Below are positions 1 to 6,770 of a stretch of 6,974 nucleotides of DNA, piece after piece. Location of the stretch: NCBI GenBank assembly GCA_030039575.1, contig JASHVH010000456.1, forward strand, positions 1-6,974. The letters are read 5' to 3'. The first letter of the stretch is position 1. Each line of letters starts with the position of its first letter. The translations under genes and the position numbers were made by a program. The notes below the pieces were generated by a model, which saw only the letters and a list, made by a program, of their open reading frames with translations, made no database searches and was not told the DNA's origin. This DNA comes from Acidimicrobiales bacterium (GTDB lineage: Bacteria; Actinomycetota; Acidimicrobiia; Acidimicrobiales; Palsa-688).

Positions 1-2001
1 CCGGCTCGTAGCTCGAGCTGGCTGCGCGGCTTGCTGGCCCCGAAGGTGTTCATCGGGCTGGCCATCGTCTTGTTCTTCATCTTGATGGCGGTCTTCGGCC
101 CCTTTATCTACCACCAGGACCCGAACACGGTCACAAGCTCCAAACTGCAGCCGCCGTCCGCGGGCCATTGGCTGGGGACCACTCAGCAGGGCCAGGACGT
201 GCTGGCCCAGGTGATCTACGGGGCGCGCATTTCGCTGCTAGTAGGTTTCGCAGCCGGGATCCTCACGACTCTGTGGTCAATCGTCGTAGGTCTTCTCGGC
301 GGTTACGCCTCCGGCACCTCGAGCGAAGTGCTCTCGATGTTCTCGAATATTTTCCTGGTCCTTCCGGCCCTACCGCTGGTTGTCATCCTCGCCTCCTATT
401 TGCCGAACTCCGGGCCGGCCGGGATCATCATCGTGATAACGGTGACAAGCTGGGCCTGGGGTGCTCGGGTATTGCGCGCTCAGACCCTGTCCTTGCGCAG
501 GCGAGATTTTGTCGAAGCCGCCCGGGCCACTGGAGAGGGATCTCTGCGGACTATCTACTACGACGTCCTGTCAAACGAAGTGGCGATCATCGCGGCAACG
601 TTCCTCGGCTCTGTTATCGCCGCGATCCTCCTGGAGGCCAGCATTGCGTTCCTCGGGCTCAGCAGCGTGACGCAGTGGTCCTGGGGGACAATGCTGTACT
701 GGGCGCAGGTCAGTGGCGCTGAGTTGGCCAGAGCGTGGTGGTGGTTCGTGCCGCCCGGCCTGTGCATCGCCCTGGTCGGGACCGGGCTGGCCTTCATCAA
801 CTTCGGCATTGACGATTACATAAACCCTCGCCTGCGGGCGGCCAAGACGGCCCGTACCAGCCGTCCGTCCCGTTTGGCCCGGTTTACCGCTCAGAGGGGA
901 GGCCGGCCATCACGGCCCGAGCCGGTGAAATCTGAGGCGACGACTGCGCAAGTGAGGGACCGGCCCGTCGCCCTCGACGTGAGAGGCCTCAGCATCGAGT
1001 ACCGCGGCGGCCGCGCCGCCGTCAAGGCCGTAAACGATGTGTCGTTCACGTTGCACCGTGGGGAGGTGCTCGGCATCGCCGGGGAGTCCGGATCGGGGAA
1101 GTCGACGCTGGCTCGAGCCGTGACGCGATTGCTCCGCCCACCCGGCGAGGTCGTCGGCGGGGACATGATTTACACCTCGCCCAGTGGCGAGTGTGTGAAC
1201 ATCCTCGAGCTGTCCGAACGGGACCTGCAAAAGTTCAGGTGGGAAGAGATCGCGATCGTCTTCCAGTCGGCGATGAACGCACTGAACCCGGTGCTGAGGC
1301 TCGGCACGCAGATTGACGACGTACTGCGCGCTCATCGTCCGGGCATGGGGAAGATCGAGCGAAATGCCAAGATTGTCGAGCTCCTCGGGCTCGTGGGCAT
1401 TTCTGCCGACCGTTCCAGCGCTTATCCTCACGAGCTGTCCGGCGGCATGCGCCAGCGGGCCATGATCGCCATGGGCCTGGCCCTGGATCCTGAGATTATT
1501 GTTATGGACGAGCCCACGACGGCCTTAGACGTGGTGATCCAGCGGCAAATTGTGGAGACCATCATCGGTCTCAAAGAGAGGCTGGGTTTCTCCGTCATAT
1601 TCATCACCCACGACCTCTCGCTTCTTATAGAGCTGTGCGACACCATCGTCGTCATGTACGCGGGCCGCGTGGTCGAGGTGGCGCCGGCTGCACAGTTCTA
1701 CAACGAGCCAAAGCACCCATACAGCAACGGGCTTCTGGCTTCGTTCCCGACCCTTACGGGCCCGCGCAAGACCCTGGTCGGCGTACCGGGGTCGCCGCCG
1801 GACATGCGCCACGTCCCGAGCGGCTGCCCGTTCCACCCTCGTTGCCAGCTGGTCACCACCGAATGCAGCCGCGAGGTTCCCGTCCTCGTCACATTGCCTG
1901 CCCCCATCGGTGAGGGCGAAAGGCAAGTGGCCTGCCACCTCTTTCCCGCCACAAGGGACGCCAACCTGGAAGTGCAGGCCGGGCAAAGAGGCGGGGCCTG
2001 A
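1..2001 (+). CDS. Fused DppC-like permease and DppD-like ATPase of an Opp/Dpp-type ABC importer (5' partial)
   Basis: Inner-membrane permease joined in one frame to its cytoplasmic ATPase. The frame is open to base 1. The first possible start, TTG at 31, has no Shine-Dalgarno site, so the true start is probably upstream. Numbering from that TTG: residues 1-265 are a DppC-type permease with about six membrane segments (6-27, 68-92, 103-124, 129-147, 184-209, 236-259), the family signature LGTTQQGQDVL (48-58) and an EAA coupling loop (162-181). An Arg/Pro-rich linker (about 268-312) follows. The ATPase has Walker A GESGSGKST (351-359), Q-loop Q412, signature LSGGMRQR (469-476), Walker B IIVMDEPT (489-496) and H-loop H527. 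The C-terminal oligopeptide-transporter extension has C599, C605, C612 and C635. All catalytic motifs are intact. The class is well supported; the substrate (peptide, metal or sugar) is not, and the neighbours favour a carbohydrate. Confidence 0.93.
   Translation, partial: PARSSSWLRGLLAPKVFIGLAIVLFFILMAVFGPFIYHQDPNTVTSSKLQPPSAGHWLGTTQQGQDVLAQVIYGARISLLVGFAAGILTTLWSIVVGLLGGYASGTSSEVLSMFSNIFLVLPALPLVVILASYLPNSGPAGIIIVITVTSWAWGARVLRAQTLSLRRRDFVEAARATGEGSLRTIYYDVLSNEVAIIAATFLGSVIAAILLEASIAFLGLSSVTQWSWGTMLYWAQVSGAELARAWWWFVPPGLCIALVGTGLAFINFGIDDYINPRLRAAKTARTSRPSRLARFTAQRGGRPSRPEPVKSEATTAQVRDRPVALDVRGLSIEYRGGRAAVKAVNDVSFTLHRGEVLGIAGESGSGKSTLARAVTRLLRPPGEVVGGDMIYTSPSGECVNILELSERDLQKFRWEEIAIVFQSAMNALNPVLRLGTQIDDVLRAHRPGMGKIERNAKIVELLGLVGISADRSSAYPHELSGGMRQRAMIAMGLALDPEIIVMDEPTTALDVVIQRQIVETIIGLKERLGFSVIFITHDLSLLIELCDTIVVMYAGRVVEVAPAAQFYNEPKHPYSNGLLASFPTLTGPRKTLVGVPGSPPDMRHVPSGCPFHPRCQLVTTECSREVPVLVTLPAPIGEGERQVACHLFPATRDANLEVQAGQRGGA
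1985..1991 (+). promoter_or_regulatory. Ribosome binding site that sets the start of the DppF-like ATPase
   Basis: AAAGAGG lies 11 bases before GTG at 2003, inside the last codons of the fused gene. The frame could also open at GTG 1910, but that would overlap the upstream gene by 92 bases and add about 31 residues that do not resemble the family. The later GTG leaves one base between the genes, which fits translational coupling. Confidence 0.5.
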
Positions 2002-2002
2002 A

Positions 2003-3079
2003 GTGGAACGGGCCGAGGCCACACGGTCGAGCGGCACGGCGCAGGACGACGCGCCGGTCCTGGAAGCCGTCAACGTGACCAAGTACTTCCCGGTGCACGG
2101 CGACCGTGTGTCTCGGCGCTTCGGTGAGCGGCGCGTAGTACATGCTGTAGAGGACGCGTCCCTCAGCCTTTATTCGGGACGGGTGACGGCGCTCGTAGGC
2201 GAGTCCGGGTCGGGCAAATCGACCCTCGCTCGTATCCTGGCCGGTCTGTACCGGGTCACGTCGGGCCAGGTGCTGTTCCGCAGCAAACCGATAACACCAG
2301 TGCGCGGAAAAGGGTTCCGCCAGCATGTGGGCGATGTCCAACTGATCCTCCAGGACCCTTATGGGGCCTTCAACCCGATGCTGCGCATCTCGCGGGACTT
2401 GCAAAGGGCCCTGCACGTCCACGAGCCGCGCCTGAAGGGCGACGCCCTGATCGACCGGATGGGTGACCTGCTAGGCCAAGTGAAACTCCAGCCGCCCGCC
2501 CAGTTCCTGGAAAAGTACCCTCACGAACTGTCGGGAGGACAGCTGCAGCGAGTCTCGATCGCCCGCGCCCTGGCGGCGCAACCGTCGGTTATCCTCGCCG
2601 ATGAACCGGTATCGAACCTCGACGTATCGATCCGGCTCGGAGTGCTGAACTTGCTGGCCGAGTTGGCCGCCGAACGACGCGCCGCCCTCTTGTACGTGAC
2701 CCATGACGTGGCGTCGGCGCGTTACTTCGCTACTGAGACGGCGGTCATGTACGCAGGTCAACTGATCGAGAGGGGCCCGTCCGAAGAAATCACGAGCCAG
2801 CCGGCGCACCCCTACACGCGTCTGCTCATTTCGTCGGCACCGGACCCGGCCCGCCAGGCAGGCACCGAACGCGCCCGGGCCAGCGGCCAGCCCCCAAGCC
2901 TGGTGCGGCCACCAACAGGCTGCCGCTTCCATCCTCGTTGCCCGTTTGCGATGGACCGGTGCCGCGCCGAGCAGCCGCCGCGCTTCCAGATTGCGGGCTC
3001 GCACTGGGCCCGGTGTTTTCTTTACGCCGAAGACGGGCCTCGGGAAAACGGGACAACTGCCGGCAAGGCCATGCATTAG
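2003..3079 (+). CDS. DppF/OppF-like ATP-binding protein of the ABC importer
   Basis: Second cytoplasmic ATPase of the importer, expected to pair with the ATPase half of the upstream fusion. From GTG 2003 it has 358 residues, normal for OppF/DppF. Visible motifs: Walker A GESGSGKST (66-74), Q-loop Q117 in LILQDPYGAFNP, signature LSGGQLQR (176-183), Walker B VILADEP (196-202) with catalytic E201, and H-loop H234. The C-terminal extension has the HPY motif (269-271) and four cysteines (C307, C313, C320, C338) in a CX5CX6CX17C pattern. Residues 27-50 hold the long A-loop region usual in the F-type subunit (KYFPVHGD, then a basic stretch). All motifs look active. It starts one base after the upstream stop, so the two are surely cotranscribed. 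Assignment to the family is firm; DppF rather than DppD rests on motif details and gene order. Confidence 0.95.
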   Translation: MERAEATRSSGTAQDDAPVLEAVNVTKYFPVHGDRVSRRFGERRVVHAVEDASLSLYSGRVTALVGESGSGKSTLARILAGLYRVTSGQVLFRSKPITPVRGKGFRQHVGDVQLILQDPYGAFNPMLRISRDLQRALHVHEPRLKGDALIDRMGDLLGQVKLQPPAQFLEKYPHELSGGQLQRVSIARALAAQPSVILADEPVSNLDVSIRLGVLNLLAELAAERRAALLYVTHDVASARYFATETAVMYAGQLIERGPSEEITSQPAHPYTRLLISSAPDPARQAGTERARASGQPPSLVRPPTGCRFHPRCPFAMDRCRAEQPPRFQIAGSHWARCFLYAEDGPRENGTTAGKAMH

Positions 3080-3101
3080 CCGTACATGGGTAAACGCACT
3101 G

Positions 3102-3191
3102 ATGAAAAACAAGACAGTCCATATGTATGAGCAGCAGAACCGGCGGCTGGCCGAACCAGCCACGCAAGAGAAGGGAATACGTTCTTCATGA
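3102..3191 (+). CDS. Possible 29-residue leader peptide before the binding-protein gene
   Basis: An ATG at 3102 opens a 29-codon frame (starts MKNKTVHMYEQQ) whose TGA overlaps the ATG of the binding-protein gene as ATGA at 3188-3191. Such an overlap is typical of translational coupling. Against it: no convincing Shine-Dalgarno site stands before 3102 or before the second in-frame ATG at 3123, the peptide resembles nothing I know, and a frame this short arises readily by chance. It is recorded because the gap has no other gene and the stop falls exactly on the next start. Confidence 0.17.
   Translation: MKNKTVHMYEQQNRRLAEPATQEKGIRSS
3145..3161 (+). other. Small hairpin in the gap before the binding-protein gene
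   Basis: GGCTGG (3145-3150), loop CCGAA, CCAGCC (3156-3161) form a perfect 6-bp, GC-rich stem 26 bases before the binding-protein start. No run of T follows, so it is not a classical terminator. Intergenic stems at this place in ABC importer operons can protect the binding-protein part of the message and raise its level; that role is inferred here. Confidence 0.35.
3167..3176 (+). promoter_or_regulatory. Ribosome binding site of the binding-protein gene
   Basis: AGAGAAGGGA ends 11 bases before ATG 3188. It is purine-rich and clearly SD-like, although the spacing is somewhat long. It supports 3188 as the start, as does the ordinary signal peptide that follows. Confidence 0.5.
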
Positions 3192-4873
3192 GCAATAGAC
3201 CGAACTGGTGGTTGAAGGCCACAGTGGGTGCGGCGACCGTGCTGACAGTGGCGACTACAACGGGGGTACCGGCTGCGTCGGCGAGCAACAGGAGCGCCGA
3301 CGGTTCCGGCTCCAACATCATCATTACAGCCGCCGGAGAGGCCGTCGGCATGACTCGGGTGTTCAACCCCTACCTACCGACGACCGCGCTCAACCTGGCT
3401 GGCAACAGCGTGCTGAACGGCCCGGCGTCGGGGTTCATTTACGAACCGCTGGCGCAGGTGAACTACGTCCGTTCCGGCGACGTCATCCCATGGCTGGCCA
3501 AGTCCTGGACCTGGTCCAATGGGAACAAGACACTTACCTGGCATCTCCAGAGCGGGGTGAAGTGGAGCGATGGCCAGCCCTTTAGCAGCGCAGACGTGGT
3601 GTTCACTTACAACCTGATGAAAAAGTACCCGGCTCTCAACACGACCGGGATCCAGTTCTCGAGCGTGAGCGCACCCAACCCGGACACAGTCGTAGTGAAC
3701 TTCGCCAGCCCCTACAGCCAGAACTTCGACCTGATAGCCGGCCTCGTCATCGTGCCCGAGCACATCTGGGCCAGTATCAAAAACCCGGTGACGTTCGCGG
3801 ACCCGGACCCGGTAGGCACGGGGCCCTTCGTGCTGTCCACGTTCTCGCCCCAGGGGTACTTGCTGCTGAAGAACCCGGACTACTGGCAGAAGGGCAAGCC
3901 GGAGATCGGTGGCATACGCTTCGTGGCCTTCAGCGACAACGAGACCCAGGCCAACGCTATCGTCGAAGGACAGATCGACTGGGCGGCCGACTACATCCCC
4001 GACGCGTCGACGACGTACCTCAACAGGAGCCGGTACAACAATTATTGGGTCCCCGAGGCCGGATCGGACGGCCTCGAGCCCAACCTCGACACTTGGCCGC
4101 TAAGCGACCTCCAGGTCCGCCGGGCCATCAGCCTCGGGATCAACCGGGACGCGATAGCGGCAGCCCGTAACTCGCCGCCAGCTACTAACGCGACCGGTCT
4201 TCCCGTGCCGAGCTTCTCATCGATCATTGCCCCGCAGTACAAAAATGACAACTTCTACCAAAACGTGGGAGAGGCCAAGAAACTCCTGGTAGACGACGGG
4301 TTCAAGATGGGGTCGAACGGCTATTACGAGAAGAACGGCAAGGAGCTCTCCTTCTCGGTCACGTTCCCGGGCGCGTACACAGATATTGCCGCTTCCATGT
4401 CGGTGTTCGTGCCGGAAATGAAGGCCATCGGGGTCAACGTCACCCTCGATACGGTACCGGCCAACGATGTCAACACGCTCACGGGGCTCGGCAAGTTCGA
4501 GTCGACCAGCGGCTACCCGGTGGCGTACGTGCCGACGGGGTGGTCGTTCTATTCGGAGATGATGAACCCCCAGTTCTACGAGCCCATCGGGAAGAACGAA
4601 CCGACTTACCAGGATATCGAACGGTTCCAGGACCCCACCGCGTTAAAGCTCTTCAACGAGTACCCCTCGGCATCGCCTGCAGAGCAAAACAGCATTATTG
4701 CGCAGCTGGAGGGGATCTGGGTCAACGACCTGCCGGTGATCACGATGATCTATTGGGGCGATTATGCCGAGTGGAACTCGCGCCAGCTCACCGGGTGGGC
4801 CACCCCGTCGAACCCCTACTTCATGCCCAGCCCCAACGAGGTAGTGGCCTTGAGGCTCCAGCCGGTCCACTAG
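3188..4873 (+). CDS. Extracellular solute-binding protein, SBP_bac_5 family, non-lipoprotein type
   Basis: Captures the substrate outside the membrane and delivers it to the importer encoded just upstream. It has 561 residues, the usual size for family 5. Residues 1-32 look like a Sec signal peptide: N-terminal K and R, a hydrophobic stretch (about 11-30), then ASA (30-32) as a signal peptidase I site. No cysteine stands at the cleavage site and I find none in the whole protein, so it cannot be a lipoprotein. Family hallmarks are FIYEPL (83-88), the signature around WHLQSGVKWSDGQPFSSADVV (118-138), GTGPFVL (210-216), NPDYW (229-233), DLQVRRAISLGINRDAI (307-323), and a C-terminal LPVITMIYWGDYAEWN followed by GWATPSNPY (536-544). 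The last part recalls members of the family that bind oligosaccharides, but specificity cannot be read reliably. A 108-bp gap separates it from the ATPase gene. Confidence 0.93.
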   Translation: MSNRPNWWLKATVGAATVLTVATTTGVPAASASNRSADGSGSNIIITAAGEAVGMTRVFNPYLPTTALNLAGNSVLNGPASGFIYEPLAQVNYVRSGDVIPWLAKSWTWSNGNKTLTWHLQSGVKWSDGQPFSSADVVFTYNLMKKYPALNTTGIQFSSVSAPNPDTVVVNFASPYSQNFDLIAGLVIVPEHIWASIKNPVTFADPDPVGTGPFVLSTFSPQGYLLLKNPDYWQKGKPEIGGIRFVAFSDNETQANAIVEGQIDWAADYIPDASTTYLNRSRYNNYWVPEAGSDGLEPNLDTWPLSDLQVRRAISLGINRDAIAAARNSPPATNATGLPVPSFSSIIAPQYKNDNFYQNVGEAKKLLVDDGFKMGSNGYYEKNGKELSFSVTFPGAYTDIAASMSVFVPEMKAIGVNVTLDTVPANDVNTLTGLGKFESTSGYPVAYVPTGWSFYSEMMNPQFYEPIGKNEPTYQDIERFQDPTALKLFNEYPSASPAEQNSIIAQLEGIWVNDLPVITMIYWGDYAEWNSRQLTGWATPSNPYFMPSPNEVVALRLQPVH

Positions 4874-4919
4874 CCGGCCGAAGCGCCGTGGCTCGGTTGT
4901 CATCAACAAAAGCAGACCA

Positions 4920-5645
4920 ATGACTCGTGCTTTTGGGGATGACGACCGGGCCGAGGGAGGCAAATTGCAACGGAGCGCACTCGTCATCGTCAGCGGCGAT
5001 GACCACCATCATGACCTCTTCGGCGCGTCATCGGCGTTCACGCTGTTGGCTGCCGAGGCGGGACTGGCGGCGCGGCCAGCGGTTGGGTTCAAGCGTTTCA
5101 CAAACCCGCTCCCCGGGACCGCAAGCGCCGATGTTTACCTCCTTTACAGCGACGGCGGAGAGTTCCCGATCGCCCAGCAGCAGGCGCTGGTGGACCTGGT
5201 GCGAGGAGGGAAGGGCTTGCTGGTCGTTCATTCCGGCGCCCGGCTGTCTCCCACAACACAGAGCACGGGGGGCCTGCCGATGCCGTTGCACGCTCTCTTG
5301 GGCTACAAGCAGGTCGACGAAAGGAGTGAGATCGTTGTGGGCTGCCCTCTGACAATAGAGATTTCCGCAAAGCACTGCGTGACGCGGGGGCTGGCGCGGT
5401 TCGAAGTTCGTGACGGCACATGGGCAACGGCCATCGACGATGTGGACCACCAGGTGCTGGCGTACGCTCGAACGCCGGCCGGGCCCGTCCCGGCCATGTA
5501 CGTCAGAGAGCCGGGAGACGGCCGAGTCTGCTACATCGGCGCCGGCCACGACCGCCGGTCCTGGGGTGATCCGGCCTTTCGTAGCCTGACAATTCAGGCG
5601 TTACGCTGGGCAGCACGCTTGACAGGGAGCGGTGACGGTGGCTAG
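4920..5645 (+). CDS. ThuA-domain protein (trehalose-utilization family, class I glutamine amidotransferase-like fold)
   Basis: A cytoplasmic protein of 241 residues covering the whole ThuA domain (PF06283). Visible family features from ATG 4920: first beta strand SALVIVSG (19-26) with DDHHHD (27-32), ADVYLLYSDGG (70-80), GGKGLLVVHSGA (96-107) at the place of the usual GLVGLHSA, HCVTRGL (152-158), DGTW (165-168), and a strongly conserved end: PAMYVREPGDGRVCYIGAGHDRRSW (191-215), DPAF and LRWAA. ThuA proteins act with Gfo/Idh dehydrogenases on sugars (thuAB in rhizobia), but the reaction of most members is unknown. Two starts are possible. ATG 4920 has almost no Shine-Dalgarno site. TTG 4965 has GAGGGAGG at 4953-4960 only 4 bases upstream and would begin right before the first conserved strand. 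The outer ATG is given; the TTG is a serious alternative. There is no signal peptide. Confidence 0.87.
   Translation: MTRAFGDDDRAEGGKLQRSALVIVSGDDHHHDLFGASSAFTLLAAEAGLAARPAVGFKRFTNPLPGTASADVYLLYSDGGEFPIAQQQALVDLVRGGKGLLVVHSGARLSPTTQSTGGLPMPLHALLGYKQVDERSEIVVGCPLTIEISAKHCVTRGLARFEVRDGTWATAIDDVDHQVLAYARTPAGPVPAMYVREPGDGRVCYIGAGHDRRSWGDPAFRSLTIQALRWAARLTGSGDGG
4953..4960 (+). promoter_or_regulatory. Shine-Dalgarno-like site favouring an internal TTG start of the ThuA-like gene
   Basis: GAGGGAGG is a near-ideal anti-SD match and sits 4 bases before TTG 4965, in frame with the ThuA-like gene. It is the best such match near this gene. The spacing is shorter than the usual 5-9 bases, so the choice between 4920 and 4965 remains open. 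Confidence 0.4.
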
Positions 5646-5647
5646 CC

Positions 5648-5665
5648 TTGGAAAGCGCTTTCTAA
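5648..5665. promoter_or_regulatory. LacI/CcpA-family operator-like palindrome
   Basis: TTGGAAAGCGCTTTCTAA is an 18-bp inverted repeat with one mismatched pair (G5650/T5663) and a central CG at 5656-5657. The inner 12 bp, GAAAGCGCTTTC, are perfect. LacI-family sugar repressors bind even palindromes with a central CG; against the Gram-positive catabolite element TGWAARCGYTWNCW, bases 5650-5663 match at 13 of 14 positions. It lies two bases after the ThuA-like stop and 49 bases before the dehydrogenase start at 5715. This is the right place to control a second promoter or to block read-through. I could not find a good -35/-10 pair beside it (only CATAGT at 5676-5681). No regulator gene is in the window. 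The match is seen; binding is inferred. Confidence 0.7.
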
Positions 5666-5703
5666 CACTTGAGGCCATAGTCGTGTGGTCGCCCGAATGG
5701 CCC

Positions 5704-5708
5704 GGAGG
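5704..5708 (+). promoter_or_regulatory. Ribosome binding site that sets the start of the first dehydrogenase
   Basis: GGAGG lies 6 bases before ATG 5715. Earlier in-frame candidates (GTG 5685, ATG 5697) have no such site and would add ten residues ahead of the Rossmann strand. Protein from ATG 5715 begins MTSIGIGLVG, as expected for the family. Confidence 0.75.
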
Positions 5709-5714
5709 GATGAG

Positions 5715-6770
5715 ATGACGTCCATCGGTATCGGCCTGGTCGGGCTTGACCACTGGTATTCGGCGATCCCGCTGGCTGAGGGCGTCGTGCGCAACCCGGC
5801 CACGAGGTTGGTAGCTATCGCCGATAACGACCATGACCGGGCACGGGAAGTGGCGGCTCGCTGCGGTGTGGACCGGGTCGAGGCCGACTGGCGGGTGGTG
5901 GTAGACGACCCGGAGGTGGCCGTCGTTCTCTGCTTTGCCAGCCTGGACAAAAACCCCATGATCTGCAAAGCCTCTGCTGAAGCAGGCAAACACATCATTT
6001 CCAATAAGCCCGTTGGCCGGTCTATCGAAGAAGCGACCAGCGTGCGCTCGGCGGTCCGGGCCGCGGGCGTCCACCTCTTCCCCGGGGAGTCTCGGCAACG
6101 TCTTGGCCCGCGCAATGTCGCGCTTCGGGAATGGGCTCGTGCCGGGAAGCCTGGGCGCCTCTGCAGCGCCACCATGTCAATTTGGGCCGGTTTACCCCGG
6201 CGCTGGCCAGACGACGAGAGCCCGGGATGGTTTGTCGACCCGGACCGCACGCTCGGCGGAGCTTGGGCCGACCATGCCATCTACGAGATCGACATCCTGC
6301 GCTGGGTCCTGGGTGAGGAGGTGGCGTCAGTTTCAGGTGTGACCGCAAAGTTGGTTCACGAACAGCTGGCGGCCGAAGACTACGGCGTCGCGATCGTAAC
6401 ATTTTCCGGTGGGCTCGTAGCCACGCTCGAAAACACATGGACGGCACCCACAGGCGGGTTTCAGTCGAGTTCTCGGCTGGTCGGCAGCAAAGGTGCGTTT
6501 GATTTGAACGGGATCACCGACCGTCAGCTCGTGATCGGCCGCGACTTTTTCAGCTCGGGGTGGGCGGAGACAAAACAGCCCGCAATGCACGATCAGGGAG
6601 CAGACATCGACCATTTCGTAGCTGTCATCCGTGAGGAGCTCGAGCCCGTCGCCACGGTCGACGACGCCTGGTACAACCTGGCTGCCTGTTTGGCGTTCTA
6701 TGAGAGTGCCCGAACTGGAGAGAGGGTGTCACCCGTGGCAATGCCACAATTACAGCCGATGACCCGATGA
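5715..6770 (+). CDS. Gfo/Idh/MocA-family NAD(P)-dependent oxidoreductase with NKP and DxxxY active-site motifs
   Basis: Cytoplasmic dehydrogenase of 351 residues, normal for the family; members oxidise or reduce hydroxyls of sugars, inositols and related compounds with a bound or free nicotinamide cofactor. The N-terminal Rossmann domain starts with IGIGLVGLDHW (4-14), a looser form of the usual GxGxxG, then VAIADNDHDRA (33-43). The normal EKP active-site motif reads NKP here (N97 K98 P99), keeping the lysine. The C-terminal domain has GG (181-182) and D186, Y190, D193, where many members have D-x3-H-x2-D; the histidine is replaced by tyrosine, as in dimeric dihydrodiol dehydrogenase and some relatives. 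It follows an operator-like palindrome and overlaps the next dehydrogenase gene by four bases. Family membership is firm. The substrate is unknown; the ThuA-like neighbour and the importer suggest a sugar or glycoside. Confidence 0.92.
   Translation: MTSIGIGLVGLDHWYSAIPLAEGVVRNPATRLVAIADNDHDRAREVAARCGVDRVEADWRVVVDDPEVAVVLCFASLDKNPMICKASAEAGKHIISNKPVGRSIEEATSVRSAVRAAGVHLFPGESRQRLGPRNVALREWARAGKPGRLCSATMSIWAGLPRRWPDDESPGWFVDPDRTLGGAWADHAIYEIDILRWVLGEEVASVSGVTAKLVHEQLAAEDYGVAIVTFSGGLVATLENTWTAPTGGFQSSSRLVGSKGAFDLNGITDRQLVIGRDFFSSGWAETKQPAMHDQGADIDHFVAVIREELEPVATVDDAWYNLAACLAFYESARTGERVSPVAMPQLQPMTR

Noticed and set aside
168..722. Plus-strand alternative frame inside the permease part.
   Set aside because: Its product is Arg/Pro-rich low-complexity sequence without motifs, while the overlapping frame encodes a recognisable permease.
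910..1431. Long minus-strand open frames opposite the transporter genes (also 1525-2082, 2471-3163, 5601-6098, 5642-6280).
   Set aside because: They lie opposite genes with full family motifs, their products show no domain, and such frames are common opposite GC-rich genes.
3099..3127. Possible promoter before the binding-protein gene (CTGATG, 17 bases, TATGTA).
   Set aside because: The -35 matches the consensus at only three of six bases and the site is not clearly better than chance.
4872..4892. Possible terminator hairpin at the end of the binding-protein gene (AGCC GGC ... GCC GT GGCT).
   Set aside because: The stem is short with a two-base bulge, and no T-run follows; the next gene begins within about 50-90 bases in the same direction.
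4983..5003. Inverted repeat GTCATCG/CGATGAC with a 7-base loop near the start of the ThuA-like gene.
   Set aside because: It falls in the conserved code for the VSGDDHHHD segment, so coding explains it; nothing else points to a regulatory role.
6735..6747. Hairpin GTGGC-AAT-GCCAC near the end of the first dehydrogenase gene, as a terminator or stem.
   Set aside because: Five-base stem with a three-base loop, no T-run, inside coding sequence, and the next gene overlaps the stop.
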